The notes under the pieces: model-generated
Databases searched by the model: none
Seen by the model: only the letters and a program-made list of their open reading frames with translations
What the model was told of the DNA's origin: nothing
In this document: one piece after another, positions 20,850 through 31,768 of the stretch
How the letters are laid out: every line of letters starts with the position of its first letter
Numbering within the stretch: position 1 is the stretch's first letter
From: Sorex araneus
Lineage: Eukaryota; Chordata; Mammalia; Eulipotyphla; Soricidae
Reading direction: 5' to 3'
Assembly: GCF_027595985.1 (NCBI RefSeq)
Contig: NC_073313.1
Coordinates: 107,564,552 to 107,628,551 of the forward strand
DNA length: 64,000 nucleotides
Made by a program: the position numbers and the translations under genes

Positions 20850-21000
20850 AGTTTAGGAAAAACACAGAGTTAGAGCTTCTGCCTCATTTTACAGAAGAGG
20901 AAACTGATTCTCAGATGGAAACAGGGTTTGTTAAACATCACACCACATGTTAAAAGCAGACCTGAAACCTAGACCAATACAGTGCTGTCTGGATTATCAT
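20850..21000 (-). mobile_element. MIR SINE, minus strand
   Basis: 'attttacagaagaggaaact' and 'gttaaaagcagacctgaaac' follow the reverse MIR core. Confidence 0.65.
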
Positions 21001-21504
21001 CATCAAACCAATGTAGAGTGTTGTAAGTAATGCACTATGGTGTCTAGCGGTAGAGATAGGACCAATATTAGAAAGATAATGGAGTGTGGCTTTTGTAAAA
21101 AAACAGACCTCTATGGTCATGGAACTGTGAAATTGTAGAAAACATCAGCACTCATCAGGAAAACCGAGACCTTCTAGGAAGAAACTCCTGATTTTCTAAA
21201 GACCCCCTACCCCAGAAACTCTTTCCCAACATTATATATTTATTTTCTCAGTTATGGGCGCTCACTATTTCTGACCCTTTTAATTGCACCTGGAGGGCAG
21301 GTAAAACAGTATCATAGTATATACTTCATCAATCCTGAGACTTTATCAGATACTTTTTTTTAACAATTTCAACTTTGTTCTCACTATCTTAGCCAAATAA
21401 AGAAGGAAGAATGTATGTGTGTTAAAACAACGTAATTATTTTGAGGTGTCCTATGCAAAGAAGTCATGGTTTATTGTTCTTATGTATGGTTTTGGCATAC
21501 ATAA
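21001..21504. other. No gene or recognised repeat
   Basis: Nothing identified. Confidence 0.4.
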
Positions 21505-21655
21505 TAAGTCCCTCATTATCTGTGGGAAATATGTTCTAAGACCTCCGCCCCCAGTAGATGCCTGAAACTACAAACAGTACTGAATCCTGTATACACTGTT
21601 TTTACCCTATATATACATTCCAATGATAAAGTTTTATTGATGAATTAGTCATAGT
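21505..21655 (+). mobile_element. Tigger (pogo-class) DNA transposon, 5' part
   Basis: 'ccctcattatctgtgggaaa', 'gttctaagacctccgc', 'gatgcctgaaactacaaac', 'gataaagttttattgatgaa' and 'ttagtcatagt' match a mammalian Tigger consensus in order. The element stops at 21655 and its next consensus text resumes at 25205, so everything between was inserted later. Confidence 0.72.
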
Positions 21656-21656
21656 G

Positions 21657-21820
21657 GGCAGTGGAGATGGTTTAAAAGACTGAGCACATAAGTTGCATTA
21701 AGGAGACCTAGGTTCAATCCCAAGCCCCGTGTGCACTACCAGGAGCAATTCCTGAGCATTGAACCATGAGTAGGCCTCAGCACTGCCAAGTGTGGTCCCC
21801 AAACAAAAAAAAATTAGACA
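21657..21820 (+). mobile_element. SOR SINE, old
   Basis: Head 'cagtggagatggtttaaaag', B box 'aggttcaatcccaag', body 'ggagcaattcctgagcattg', A9 tail. It breaks the Tigger element. Confidence 0.82.
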
Positions 21821-21855
21821 CGGCAAAAGAATACCATCCATAATTAAAAATGAAA

Positions 21856-22105
21856 TCACTATATCACTGTCATCCCATTGTTCATCAATTACTCAAGTGG
21901 GTGTCAGTAACGTCTCCATTCCTTCTAGCTCTGATATTTTAGCAGCCTCTCCTTACTCATCTTCCCAACACTGACGTATTGGAGGCTGTTTCAGGGCCAG
22001 GGGAATAAGACCTGTTATTGTTACTGATTTTGGCATATCGAATATGACAGAGGGAGCTTGCCAGGCTCTGCTCCAGATGGGAATTCTCTGGAAGGATGTG
22101 GGAGA
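21856..22105 (-). mobile_element. RTE-tailed SINE, minus strand
   Basis: Starts with 'tatcactgtcatcccattgt' and 'tcatcaattactcaagtggg', the complement of the RTE-derived tail, then 'gttactgattttggcatatc' and 'gagcttgccaggctctgc'. The head is lost or too decayed to see. Confidence 0.78.
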
Positions 22106-22169
22106 GGGAATGCCCATTTGTTCTCCAAAAGAAGGTAGATTTCCAGAACACTGAGTTGGTCTTTTGTTT

Positions 22170-22599
22170 TACCTTCTGATGTGGGCAGGTAGACAGGGAA
22201 AGTCTCTGGGCAATGAAACTTAAGTCAACAAAAATTCTAAGGCTGATCCACCCTGTGGATACAGAAAACAGACCCGATAAGATCTTCAGCAGCAGCCGAT
22301 CCTAAGGAGATTGGACCCCTCCCCAAGAAATTCCTCCAACCCTCAGACATTTTCCTTAATCTGATTTAACTTTAGTGATTCAGCCCCGAAAGATTCCAGA
22401 ACTTTCTGGAACAAGACAACCCGAGAAGAGCCTATAAAAACCACCTTGGAAAGAGGGAGGGCACGGATGCTGTTCGAGCCCATGTACTGCTTGTGCCCAC
22501 ATGGCCTAACATATGTGTCAACCACAACTTTCATGCTTTCCTGTCTAATGCTGGGGTATGTGTAGGGGTCTCTCCATCTGTGGAGAAGCCCAGGTCCAT

Positions 22600-22640
<41 letters not shown>

Positions 22641-22800
22641 CTCTCCCCCTCCATACTTTCAAAAAACCCTCCAAATAAAATCTGTTTCACTTCACTGCAC
22701 ACCTACTCCTAAAATTATTTTCTGCGAGGCGAGACAAGAACCTAGTCCAGTGGGTCCAAGGTGGCAGAGGTGGATGGAGAGAAGGTGACCGTCTTTCTAT
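22170..22800 (+). mobile_element. Candidate solo LTR of an endogenous retrovirus
   Basis: The stretch has the parts of a retroviral LTR in order: an enhancer-like upstream half (from about 22178), a TATA box in 'gagcctataaaaaccacc' at 22431-22440, a downstream region, an AATAAA signal at 22674-22679 followed by a GT/T-rich zone, and a U5-like end near 22757. No gag, pol or env text is adjacent and no second LTR is seen. TG/CA edges and a TSD could not be fixed. A polymorphic (TC)n lies inside. Confidence 0.55.
22601..22637. repeat. (TC)n microsatellite
   Basis: Eighteen CT units within the candidate LTR. Confidence 0.95.
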
Positions 22801-22826
22801 CCTCCCAACTCACATGAGCCACCAGT

Positions 22827-22858
22827 GGAAGTGATGTAGGTTCACCTACATCACTTCC
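22827..22858. repeat. Perfect 14-bp inverted repeat, 4-base loop
   Basis: GGAAGTGATGTAGG, loop TTCA, CCTACATCACTTCC. It sits exactly at the junction between the LTR-like block and the 3'UTR of a plus-strand L1 and may be a fold-back scar of that insertion. Confidence 0.9.
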
Positions 22859-23160
22859 AAAAAATAGGTGGCTGGAAATCGCTCAGGATTGGAGATGTGT
22901 GCTGAAAGTAGATAGTGGGCCAAACGTGATGGCCTCTCAATGTCTGTATTGCAAACCATAATGCCCACAAATAGAGAGAGAGTATGGAGGAAATTGTCTG
23001 CCATGGATGCAGGGAAGGGGTGGGGTGGGATACTGGAGACATTGGTGGTGGAGAATGTGCAGTGGTGGAGGGAAAGGTGTTCCATCATTGCCTGACTGAA
23101 ACTCAAGCATGAAAGTTTTGTAACTGTAGTTCACAGTGATTCAATAAAATAAAATAAACT
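22859..23160 (+). mobile_element. L1 3'UTR fragment, severely 5'-truncated
   Basis: 'ggcctctcaatgtctgtatt', 'gcaaaccataatgcccaca', the G-rich tract, 'ggtggtggagaatgtgcag' and the end 'gtgattcaataaaataaaat' match, in reverse, the L1 3'UTRs at 62240-62500. Confidence 0.85.
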
Positions 23161-23207
23161 GGGATGTTTTTTTCTCAGACGGGGAAAGACGGACAGCTTG
23201 GCTCTTC

Positions 23208-24872
23208 TTGAGCTCCTTTTTTTTTTTTAAATTTATTTATTTTTAATTAGAGAATCACCATGAGGGTACAGTTACAGATTTATACACTTTTGTGCTTATA
23301 CTTCCCTCATACAAAGTTTGGAACCCATCCCTTCACCAGTGCCCATTCTCCACCACCCGTAAACCCAGTGTCCCTCCCACCCTCCCCAATCCCATCTCCC
23401 CCCCCACCCCACCCTGCCACTGTGGCAAGGCATTCCCTTCTGTTTTCTCTCTCTAATTAGCTGTTGTGGTTTGCAATAAAGGTGTTGAGTGGCCGCTGTG
23501 CTCAGTCTCTAGCCCTCATTCAGCCCGCAACTCCCTTCCCCCACATGGCCTTCGACTACAATGTAGTTGGTGATCGCTTCTCTGAGTTGACCTTTCCCCG
23601 GAACGTGAGGCCAGCCTCAAAGCCATGGAGTCAACCTCCTGGTACTTATTTCTACAGTTCTTGGGTGTTAGTCTCCCACTCTGTTATTCTATATACCATA
23701 GATGAGTGCAATCTTTCTATGTCTGTCTCTCTCTTTCTGACTCATTTCACTCAGCATGAAACTTTTCATGCCCATCCACTTGACTACAAAATTCTTGACC
23801 TCCTTTTTTCTAACAGCTGCATAGTATTCCATTGTATAGATGTACCAAAGTTTCCTCAACCAGTCATCCGTTCTGGGGCATTCGGGTTTTTTCCAGATTC
23901 TGGCTATTGTAAACAGTGCTGCGATGAACATACATGTGCAGATGTTGTTTCGATTGTACTTTTTTGCCTCTCTGGGATATATTCCCAGCAGTGGTATTGC
24001 TGGGTCAAATGGGAATTCAATATCTAATTTTTTGAGAGTCGTCCAAATTGTTTTCCAGAAGGGCTGAACCAGTCGGCATTCCCACCAGCAGTGAAGAAGG
24101 GTCCCTTTCTCCCCACATCCTCTCCAACAGCGGTTGCTTTTGTTCTTTTGGATGTGTGCTAGTCTCTGTGGTGTGAGGTGGTATCTCAAAGTTGTTTTGA
24201 TCTGCATCTCTCTGATGATTAGTGATGCAGAGCACTTTTTCATGTGCCTTTTGGCCATTCGTATTTCTTCCTTGGTAAAGTTTCTGTTCATTTCTTCGCC
24301 CCATTTTTTGATGGGGTTGGATGTTTTCTTCTTGTAGAGTTCAACCAGTGCTTTATATACCATTGATATCAACCCCTTATCTGATGGGTATTGTGTAAAT
24401 ATCCTTTCCCATTCTGTGGATAGTCTTTGTATTCTGGTCACTGTATCTTTTGCGGTGCAGAAGCTTTTTAGTTTAATGTAGTCCCATTTGTTGATCTCTG
24501 TTTTTACTAGATTGCTTAGTTCCGTGTCACCTTTGAAGATACCTTTATCTTCAATATCGTGGAGGGTTTCGCCGACCTTGTCTTCAATGTACCTTATGGT
24601 TTGTGGTCTAATGTTGAGGTCTTTAATCCATTTTGATCTGACTTTTGTGCATGGTGTCAGGTCAAGGTCTAAACCCATATTTTTGCATGTGGTTGTCCAG
24701 TTGTGCCAGCACCATTTGTTAAAGAGGCTTTCCTTGCTCCACTTCACATCTCTTGCTCCCTTATCAAAGATTAGATGGTCATACATTTGGGGTTGTGTGT
24801 AGGGATATTCCACCCTGTTCCATTGGTCTACGGCTCTGCCTTTGTTCCAGTACCATGTTGAGCTCCTTTTTT
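23208..24872 (-). mobile_element. Young 5'-truncated L1 with 15-bp TSD
   Basis: Flanked by TTGAGCTCCTTTTTT at 23208-23222 and 24858-24872. The insert (23223-24857) begins with a poly(T)/(TTTA) tail complement, then the L1 3'UTR with its C-rich tract near 23400, then ORF2 C-terminal coding to the truncation at 24857. Sequence quality is high and the 3'UTR is nearly identical to the 59.1-kb insertion, marking a recent subfamily. Confidence 0.97.
23689..24813 (-). CDS. L1 ORF2p C-terminal fragment, open
   Basis: A 374-codon open frame covers the C-terminal third of L1 ORF2p, downstream of the reverse-transcriptase core. It includes the [10 protein letters not shown] segment, [18 protein letters not shown], the AKRHMKKCS region and the cysteine/histidine zone ([14 protein letters not shown]) that forms the C-terminal zinc-knuckle-like motif, ending at KIALIYGI. 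Being open over this length is a sign of youth. The first Met is internal; there is no ORF2 start and no promoter, so it is not a functional gene. Confidence 0.85.
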   Translation of the reverse strand: MEYPYTQPQMYDHLIFDKGARDVKWSKESLFNKWCWHNWTTTCKNMGLDLDLTPCTKVRSKWIKDLNIRPQTIRYIEDKVGETLHDIEDKGIFKGDTELSNLVKTEINKWDYIKLKSFCTAKDTVTRIQRLSTEWERIFTQYPSDKGLISMVYKALVELYKKKTSNPIKKWGEEMNRNFTKEEIRMAKRHMKKCSASLIIREMQIKTTLRYHLTPQRLAHIQKNKSNRCWRGCGEKGTLLHCWWECRLVQPFWKTIWTTLKKLDIEFPFDPAIPLLGIYPREAKKYNRNNICTCMFIAALFTIARIWKKPECPRTDDWLRKLWYIYTMEYYAAVRKKEVKNFVVKWMGMKSFMLSEMSQKERDRHRKIALIYGI

Positions 24873-25160
24873 TAAGCAGTTAATTCTCATTTCTCCCTGG
24901 GTGCTCGGCATTGCGTTCTCCATGAGAGATATCCAGGGCATTGACGCAGTCATCAAAACCCAACAGCTTGAGAGATTGGACAGCAATGATTGGTGCTTCC
25001 TGGGCACACAGACATCCTTTATTTGATTCTGTTCCCCACCCACCCACCCCCAGGGATCTTGAGCACCACCAGGAGAGATGATCCTGTGACCTTCTGATTC
25101 TTTCTTTCATACTCCCCCTGACAATGTTTTCAATTGCAGGATCACAAACTTATTTGGCAT
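24873..25160. other. Unidentified segment flanking the L1
   Basis: Contiguous before insertion with 23161-23207. The minus strand carries a 76-codon frame (24880-25110) with a moderately complex composition but no family I recognise. It could be an exon-like retrocopy fragment or part of an ERV. Confidence 0.35.
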
Positions 25161-25204
25161 ACCAACCATTTTTATTGAATCACCATGAGCTACAGTTATT
25201 GTAA

Positions 25205-25318
25205 AATGAAATAGAACAATTATAACAATATATGTACCCTTCTATCTGATATTTCCAAAATGCAGTTAACCAAAGGTTACTGAAACCACAGAAAGAGAAA
25301 CTCTGTAAAAGGAAGTGG
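25205..25318 (+). mobile_element. Tigger DNA transposon, 3' part
   Basis: 'gaaatagaacaattataaca' continues the Tigger consensus from 21655. 'gttaaccaaaggttactgaa', 'accacagaaagagaaac' and 'tgtaaaagg' are its right terminal region. Together with the 5' part it spans a 3.5-kb insertion stack. Confidence 0.7.
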
Positions 25319-26082
25319 AGGGTAGGGGGATGTGACTGTAAAGGGAGCCATTTTCCTAGCTGTAGAACTGCACATGCATCAAGGGAGCCTGGGAGTTTGA
25401 ACTGCAGACGTGGTGAGCACCATCCAGAGGAGATGTGTCCTTTATCCCATTATCAGATACTCTACTGTTCTAAGTTTGATGAGAATGAGACCATTGTTAA
25501 GTAGAGAGCTCCACCGTTAACAGCTTAATCAACCATGGCTGTAACAGCCTCACTTTAGTCCAGTCAGCAATCACTTGTGTCTCCTGAGAGAGGGGAGTGG
25601 GGGAGGGAGAGTCTACAAAAAGTAGCAGGTAAAAGCAAGAAGAAAATTAAATGGTGGGGTGGTAGGTTTTTATCCTTTCTTCAACTCTGAAGTGTATGTG
25701 ACCTAATGGAACCAAGTAAGTTCACAGCTGGCAGCCCAATCTCCCCCTCCCATTATCCATGAAAGGGTGAAAAAGAATTTTGCCCATTGTGCAGTAGTTA
25801 GGACTGCTCAGCTATTGAATCCCCTAACAGCCTTTCCCCCAGGTCCTCTATATATATATTCCTGAACCAAAGGCCACTCTGTCTCAAAGAATAGTACTTA
25901 AAAGATATCTACAGACTCATCTGAAAAGCTGACTAGAAAAATAGTTCACCTCCAATGACAGAATCAGAATCTCTTGCAGTGGGATTCAGGCAGTTTCCTG
26001 GATAAATCTGTTACACTAGGAATGATAAGGGTTGCTGCATTTACTCTGAGTACCCTTTGTTTTACAATTATGTTTGTTATTA
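25319..26082. other. No gene or recognised repeat
   Basis: Nothing identified. Confidence 0.4.
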
Positions 26083-26253
26083 TTTTTGTTTTGTGGGTCA
26101 TACCCGGTGAGTTCTCAGGGTTTACTTTTGGCTCTGTCCTCAGGGATTACTCATGGTATTTGGGGGATCAATATCATGTTGGGAGTTGAAGTGAGGACAG
26201 CTACATGCAAGGTAAGCATCTTACTTACTGTAAAATATCTCTGACCTCCCTCA
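26083..26253 (-). mobile_element. SOR SINE, old
   Basis: Minus strand: 'ttttgtgggtcatacccgg' end, 'ttggctctgtcctcaggga', decayed head 'aaaatatctctgacc'. Confidence 0.78.
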
Positions 26254-27119
26254 AGTAGACTTTGCTTAGAAGTTCCCAGTCCTTCTCAAATGGGTTTTAG
26301 GGCTGTTACCACAAACAGCTAGTTAAGTGTGAGCTGGAATTTCTAACTATGTCTATCTATTGCCAAAGGTGTTGATCCAAGCTGATCCATGCCCTGTCTT
26401 CTACAATCATTCTAAAACTGGTTTCAGATAAAATGAGTTTTTCTTAAGCGACACCCCCAAATGGAAGATGGGGGAGTTGTCCTTGCTGTGGAGGAGTGTG
26501 ACATATCTGCATTAGTCTTCTTTTCATATGTTTCTCTGTCCTTGGCCTTCCACCACTTTGGTGCTATCCCCAATGGCTGAAGGTAAATCTGACACTTTGG
26601 TTTTCCTGATCGCTCAGCATTCTGTGCACTGATATCTGTTCAAGTCAATGCTCGATTGCAAAAATGAGCTAATTCCAAGCATGCTTTTCGTGTCATTGAT
26701 TCTTGCCATCACTTGCGATGCTCACAAGCTGTCTGTTAGTTGCTAGACAACTGTTAATATTTCCTCTGCCTGATGCATGTGGCCAAGCGAAGCACTGCTC
26801 CAGATATTCTATAGCTGTTTTGTTGCTGAGGGATTTGGAACTCTGTCCCACTACCAGAGGGAAGCATAAAGAAACTTGTATATGACCATAGAGAGTTGAC
26901 TAATTCCTCAGTCACACTGGGAAAGACACAAAACTAGGGCCCCTTGGTTATCTTTCACACTATCCAAACTGCTATCCTACTGTATACACTCTCTATAGAC
27001 TCAACTTTGTCTTCATGGACAAGAGAAAGGAATGCCCAATGTAATGCCCATGTACCTGACAGAGCCCTGTGAGGAAAGTCTTCGAAGATGGAATCTCGGT
27101 CTAGGCAAATACAGTAAAC
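26254..27119. other. No gene or recognised repeat
   Basis: Nothing identified. Confidence 0.4.
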
Positions 27120-28690
27120 TACCAAGCTCTATTTATTGTTTAAAATTTTTGTACACAATTTTGCTGGTTCACGACTAATCTCTGCAGAGATGCCAAACTG
27201 ACAAAAATTCCAGGCACACAGGTTTTCAGGCTGAGCACTCTGGGGTCTTATCATAGTGGAGGTAGGCAGCCTCCCTTTACCCTCCAACACTTCTGGGAAG
27301 CCCCAGCAGTCACACCCACATCCCATAATCACCACTATGTAAATTTATGTCAGCCCAGTTTTATAGACTCACGTTTAAATCTCTGAGGATTTGTAAGACA
27401 AGCTGCTAAAATTCATGAGTACAACAGACTCTCAGGTATAAATTCTGGGTGCCTTCGGAAGGGGGTTGGGCTGAGTCTCTGCCCTGCTGAAGGCCTTGCA
27501 GTCACACCCACACCCTCACAGACCACCATGACAATGGTCCAACTCCACTGCTTCACAATTAATCTCTGCAGAGATCCCAGGCTGAAAATTTCAGGGTCTT
27601 CCCGGAGTGGGGATGAGCAGCCTCCCCTTATTGCTCCCATACCACCAGAAACTCTGGAATTCATATTTGCATACCACAGCTGCCACCATGTAAAACTTTC
27701 CACAAGCCCAGCTCTACAGATCCTTCAAATTCCACAATAGTAACATCCCACTTTAGTAAGTCCTCAGACAAGGGCTTGATGACCCCATGGTGAGATATAA
27801 TTTTCACAAATTTTCTTTTACTGAAGTACAGACTGGAGTGATAGCACAGCGGGTAGGGCATTTGTCTTGCATGCAGCGGACCCGGGTTTGATTCCTCTGT
27901 TCCTCTTGGAGAGCCCAGCAAGCTACCGAGAGTATCCTGCCCACACTGGCAAGCTACCCCTGGCGTATTCGAGATGCCAAAAACAGTAACACAAAGTCTC
28001 ACAATGGAGATTAACCATGTCACGGGATTCCGCGCCAGGCTGTTTTCACTTGGGGCACCGCAGAGTGGCGAGGGTGAGAACCCTTCCCGCCTCAAGGGAC
28101 CCAGGCCTGGCAGCCAAAAACCTCCACAACCCAGCCACCACAATGCTCAAGGGCACTCCTGACTCCCGACTTGCTCAGACCAAGCCTCACACCTGAGTGA
28201 AGTCCTACGGAACCCAGATAATGCAGAACTTTGTGACCTTGGACTCTGGGCTTAATGGGACCAAGACCAGAGATCCTCTTCCCGCTTTCCCCAGTCTCTG
28301 GTGACCCAGGGGTCATGTTCATAAGCCACCTCCTGCTGGCGCCAGATAATCTCGTCATCGGCCACCGTCCAGATCCCACGGCTGCTTCTCCGAAAGGGAG
28401 CAAAACATGAGGCCCCCATAACCATGCCACTGGACTCTGTGCCAGGCTGTTTCACATGGGGTGCCCCAGAAGGGGATGGGTAAGCGCCCTCCCCGCCCCA
28501 AGGGACCCAGCCCCGGCAGCCAGAAACCCCCACAACCCAACTGCCACCACGCTCAAAGCCACTCCCCATGCGCTCACATGAGTAAACTTTTTCCTGGACC
28601 ACACGACTGCCTTTGCAGCCACATGATGCATCATAAAAACACTCCCTACCCATTCTCCATAATTACCACACCACATTTGATGAGGTTCAG
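27120..28690. repeat. GC-rich composite with internal repeat units
   Basis: Blocks recur inside this stretch. 'actaatctctgcagagatgc' (27174-27193) recurs as 'attaatctctgcagagatcc' (27557-27576), each followed by a 'gcagcctccc' block. 'gccaggctgttttcac' (28032-28047) recurs as 'gccaggctgtttcac' (28441-28455), each followed by a 'caagggaccca' block and an 'acctccacaaccca'-like block about 409 bases apart. An RTE-tailed SINE (27833-28012) interrupts it. No coding match was recognised. It may be the leader of a shrew-specific non-autonomous element or ERV internal sequence. Confidence 0.5.
27833..28012 (+). mobile_element. RTE-type SINE, tail missing
   Basis: Head 'gactggagtgatagcacagc', B box 'cgggtttgattcctctg', body 'ggagagcccagcaagctacc' and 'atgccaaaaacagtaacac'. 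It stops at 'tctcacaatggaga', just before the RTE-derived tail. Confidence 0.87.
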
Positions 28691-28699
28691 ATGGCAGGC

Positions 28700-29070
28700 A
28701 ACAAATCATAGGGGGAAATATATATACATATGCATACATACATATTTTCAGATACATATACCAAAACTCATATCACCCGAACTTTTATCAACATGTTAGT
28801 GATATTATATAGGATGTCTTAATGGCTCCTGTCAAAATAGAACAATCTTCACACAGTTTCCTATATGAACACTTTTTTGCAAGCATGTTCAGCAATTCTT
28901 CATTACAGACAATATGAAATATACTATTTTGGTTGTGGTTTGGGACACTGATTGGGGCTTGGGATGGAAACATCTCAAATTTGGTGGTGGGAAGGTGTAA
29001 TGGTGGTGGGACTGGTGATTGAATATTGAATGTAATCAAATATTGTGAACTAACTTATACAATTAAAAAA
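28700..29070 (+). mobile_element. L1-like 3' end
   Basis: G/T-rich 'aatttggtggtgggaaggtg', 'gtggtgggactggtgattg' and the A-rich end 'acaattaaaaaattttaaaa' have the layout of an L1 3'UTR, in plus orientation. It may terminate the composite block to its left. Confidence 0.5.
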
Positions 29071-29345
29071 TTTTAAAAAGTAATGTGGAGTTCATGCTCA
29101 ATTCAATTAGTTTAATCAATGACTGAATAAATATCAGTGCTCCTACATTTAAAAAATAATAAAAAATTTTTTAAATAAAGGGCCAAGTTGGTGGGGGGTG
29201 GTTGGAAAAATGGGAAAATGGTGGAAGGAAGGCCACTCTGGTGGTGGAATTGGTTTTGGAACATAGAATGCCATAACAAATGTGTTATGAACAGCTTTGT
29301 AACCCCTAGTGTTTAAATAAATTAAAATAAATAAAAATTAAAATG
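29071..29345 (+). mobile_element. Second L1-like 3' end
   Basis: 'ttggtggggggtggttgg', 'ggccactctggtggtggaat', 'tttgtaacccctagtg' and 'taaattaaaataaataaaa' repeat the same layout just downstream. Confidence 0.5.
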
Positions 29346-31498
29346 TGGGACCAGAGCTCTCAGAATCATTCTGTTCAGTCCTCACTGCTACAGCCTCTGG
29401 GGCTTTCAGCCTCAGACAAGCAAAAGGGGAAAAATATGCATAGTTTCTTGCCCAGTACACCCCTTGAGATGAGCAGAAAAATGAAAACAAATGCCAACCA
29501 TAAGGGAAATCATTCACATCCAAGCTGATCATGTGACAACCAAGATAGTGCCAAATTCTAGGAAGTGGTCAGTGATGAGCACAGCATGGACTCCACCAGC
29601 ACCTACTATGGTGACAGTGACCTTCAGCTGGACCAAATCTCTATATACAATAAAGCCACAGGTGACAAATATGTTCCTCATACAATCTTGGTGGCTCTAG
29701 AACGTGGGACCCTGGACTCTGTTTGCTCAGGTCCTTTTGGTCAGATTTTTAGACCAAAAATTTCATTTTTGGTCAATCTGGAGAAGGCAATAAATGGGCC
29801 AAGAGGCACTATACAGAGAGGGTCAAGCTGGTTGACTCAGTGCTAGATGTGGTATGGAAGGAGTCTGAGAGTTGTGACTGCCTGCAGGGCTTCCAGCTGA
29901 CCAACTTGCTAGGCAGGAACACAGGCTTTGTAATGGGCACCCTACTCATCAGCAAGATCAGTGAAGACTATCCTGACTGAATCATGAACACCTTCAGTAT
30001 AGTGTCCTCACCAAAAAGTGTCTGACGCAGTGGTCAAGCCTTATAATGCTACTCTTTATATCCGTCAGTTAGCAAAGAACACTGATGAGACAATGAGGCA
30101 CTTTATGATATCTGATTTCACATCCTGAAGCTAATAACGCCAACTTACTGGGACCTGAACCATCTGGCTAAGCCCTCATGAGCAGTGTCACCACCTGTCT
30201 CCACTTCCATGGCCAGCTCAATGCTGATCTCCATGAGCTGGCAGTCAATATGATGCCCTTCTCACATCTCCACTTCATGACTGACTTTGCCACTCTAACA
30301 AGTATGGCAGCCAGAAGTATTGAGCCCTCATCATGCCTGAAGTCACCCAGTAGGTCTTCAACACCAATAACATGATGAATGCCTGTGAACCCTACAGTGG
30401 CTGCTGTGTATTATGAAGAAAAGTCCATGAAGGAGGTCGATGAGCAGATGATAAATGCACAGAACAAGAATAGTAGCTGCTTCGTAAAATGGATCCCCAA
30501 CAATGTCAAGACTAATGTCTGTGACATCCCACCCCGAGGCCTCAAGATGGCAGTCACCATTGGCAACAGCACCACCATCAAGGAGCTCTTCAAGAGTATC
30601 TCAGAGCAGTACACTGCCATGTTCTGCCATAAGAGCTTTCTTCACTGGTACACAGGTGAGGGCATAAATGAGATGGAATTCACTGAGGTTGAAATAAACA
30701 TGAATAACTTCATCTCTGAGTACCAGCAGTACTAGGATGCCACTGCAGAAAAGGAGGAGGATTTTGGTGAAGAGGTGGAAATGGAGACCTAAAGGCAGAG
30801 CCTATTGCCCGAGGCTTTTCAGTTTCCTCTGCTTTTTCTAACCTGTTCCACTCCCTCAGATTTTATTTTCCTTACTTCCATCTTTTTTTTCCTGTTTCAA
30901 GATAGGTGCACAAGATAGGTGCTCAAATAATACTTGTTTGTTGAATGCGTTTTTTTTTCTACTCCGGGAAACCCTGTGTTTTCTTCTGGCACCACTTCTC
31001 ATCTGCCTAGTTAAAATTTCCCTTCTGTTTTCAAGATAATTCTCCAAGAATCTGGGTCTCATCCAGATCCCACACTGTAAGTCAAGCAGAAAACCTAAAT
31101 AGCCACCATTCACAGCCCCCATGATAGCTAGAATGAAGAGAAAAGTAAGCTACCTGGAGGAAGTATGCTTGAGGGAATGGCTGGAGTTCTCCTTTCATAG
31201 AAGTTCTGAGAGCAAGAGGGTGTTTCAGGCTCTCCAGGTCCAAATAACAAGTGACAGTATTATCTCCATTATCACTCTCCAAATTCTGTCCTGTGCTATT
31301 TACTCTACCCAGTGTCTGTCCTGCTGTAAACTGGAGAATTCTGGACAATTCTTCTCTCCCATTTAACCTGTGAGCATTGATTGAATTCCATCCGCTGATT
31401 GGAGAAAAAATAGGTCATGAAGGGGAAGACATAGATCAGTCTTGGTCATTAAGTTTCTAGTTTCCCATCTTTAACTTTTCTTAAACAGCCAGCCTTAT

Positions 31499-31688
31499 TG
31501 GGGCTGGAGTGATAATACAGCAAGCAGGGTGTTTGCCTTACATGCTACCAACCCAAGTTCATATGGTCCCGGCATCCCATATGGTCCCCCCCACCCAAAA
31601 GCATGGTCAGGAGTAATTCCTGAGTGCAGAGCCAGGAGTAACCCTGAGCATCATCGTTGGGTGTGACCCAAAAAGAAAAAAAAAGAAC
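31499..31688 (+). mobile_element. SOR SINE inside TUBB retrocopy 3'UTR
   Basis: Head 'ggggctggagtgataataca', body 'gagtgcagagccaggagtaa', A-rich tail. The TUBB UTR text 'cagccagcctta' before it and 'accagctttgg' after it look like diverged halves of a target duplication. Confidence 0.9.
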
Positions 31689-31695
31689 CAGCTTT

Positions 31696-31696
<1 letters not shown>

Positions 31697-31768
<72 letters not shown>

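Noticed and set aside
21505-21655. MER2 or other Tc1-type element
   Set aside because: The phrase order (gatgcctgaaac, gataaagttt) fits Tigger better, though the exact subfamily is not fixed.
27661-28143. 160-codon minus-strand frame
   Set aside because: Crosses an RTE-type SINE and the GC-rich repeat block; Trp/Gly-rich composition is a by-product of C-rich sequence.
29343-29499. TUBB 5'UTR upstream of the retrocopy
   Set aside because: Could not be matched to the TUBB leader I recall; left unassigned, so the retrocopy is started at the codon-1 equivalent.
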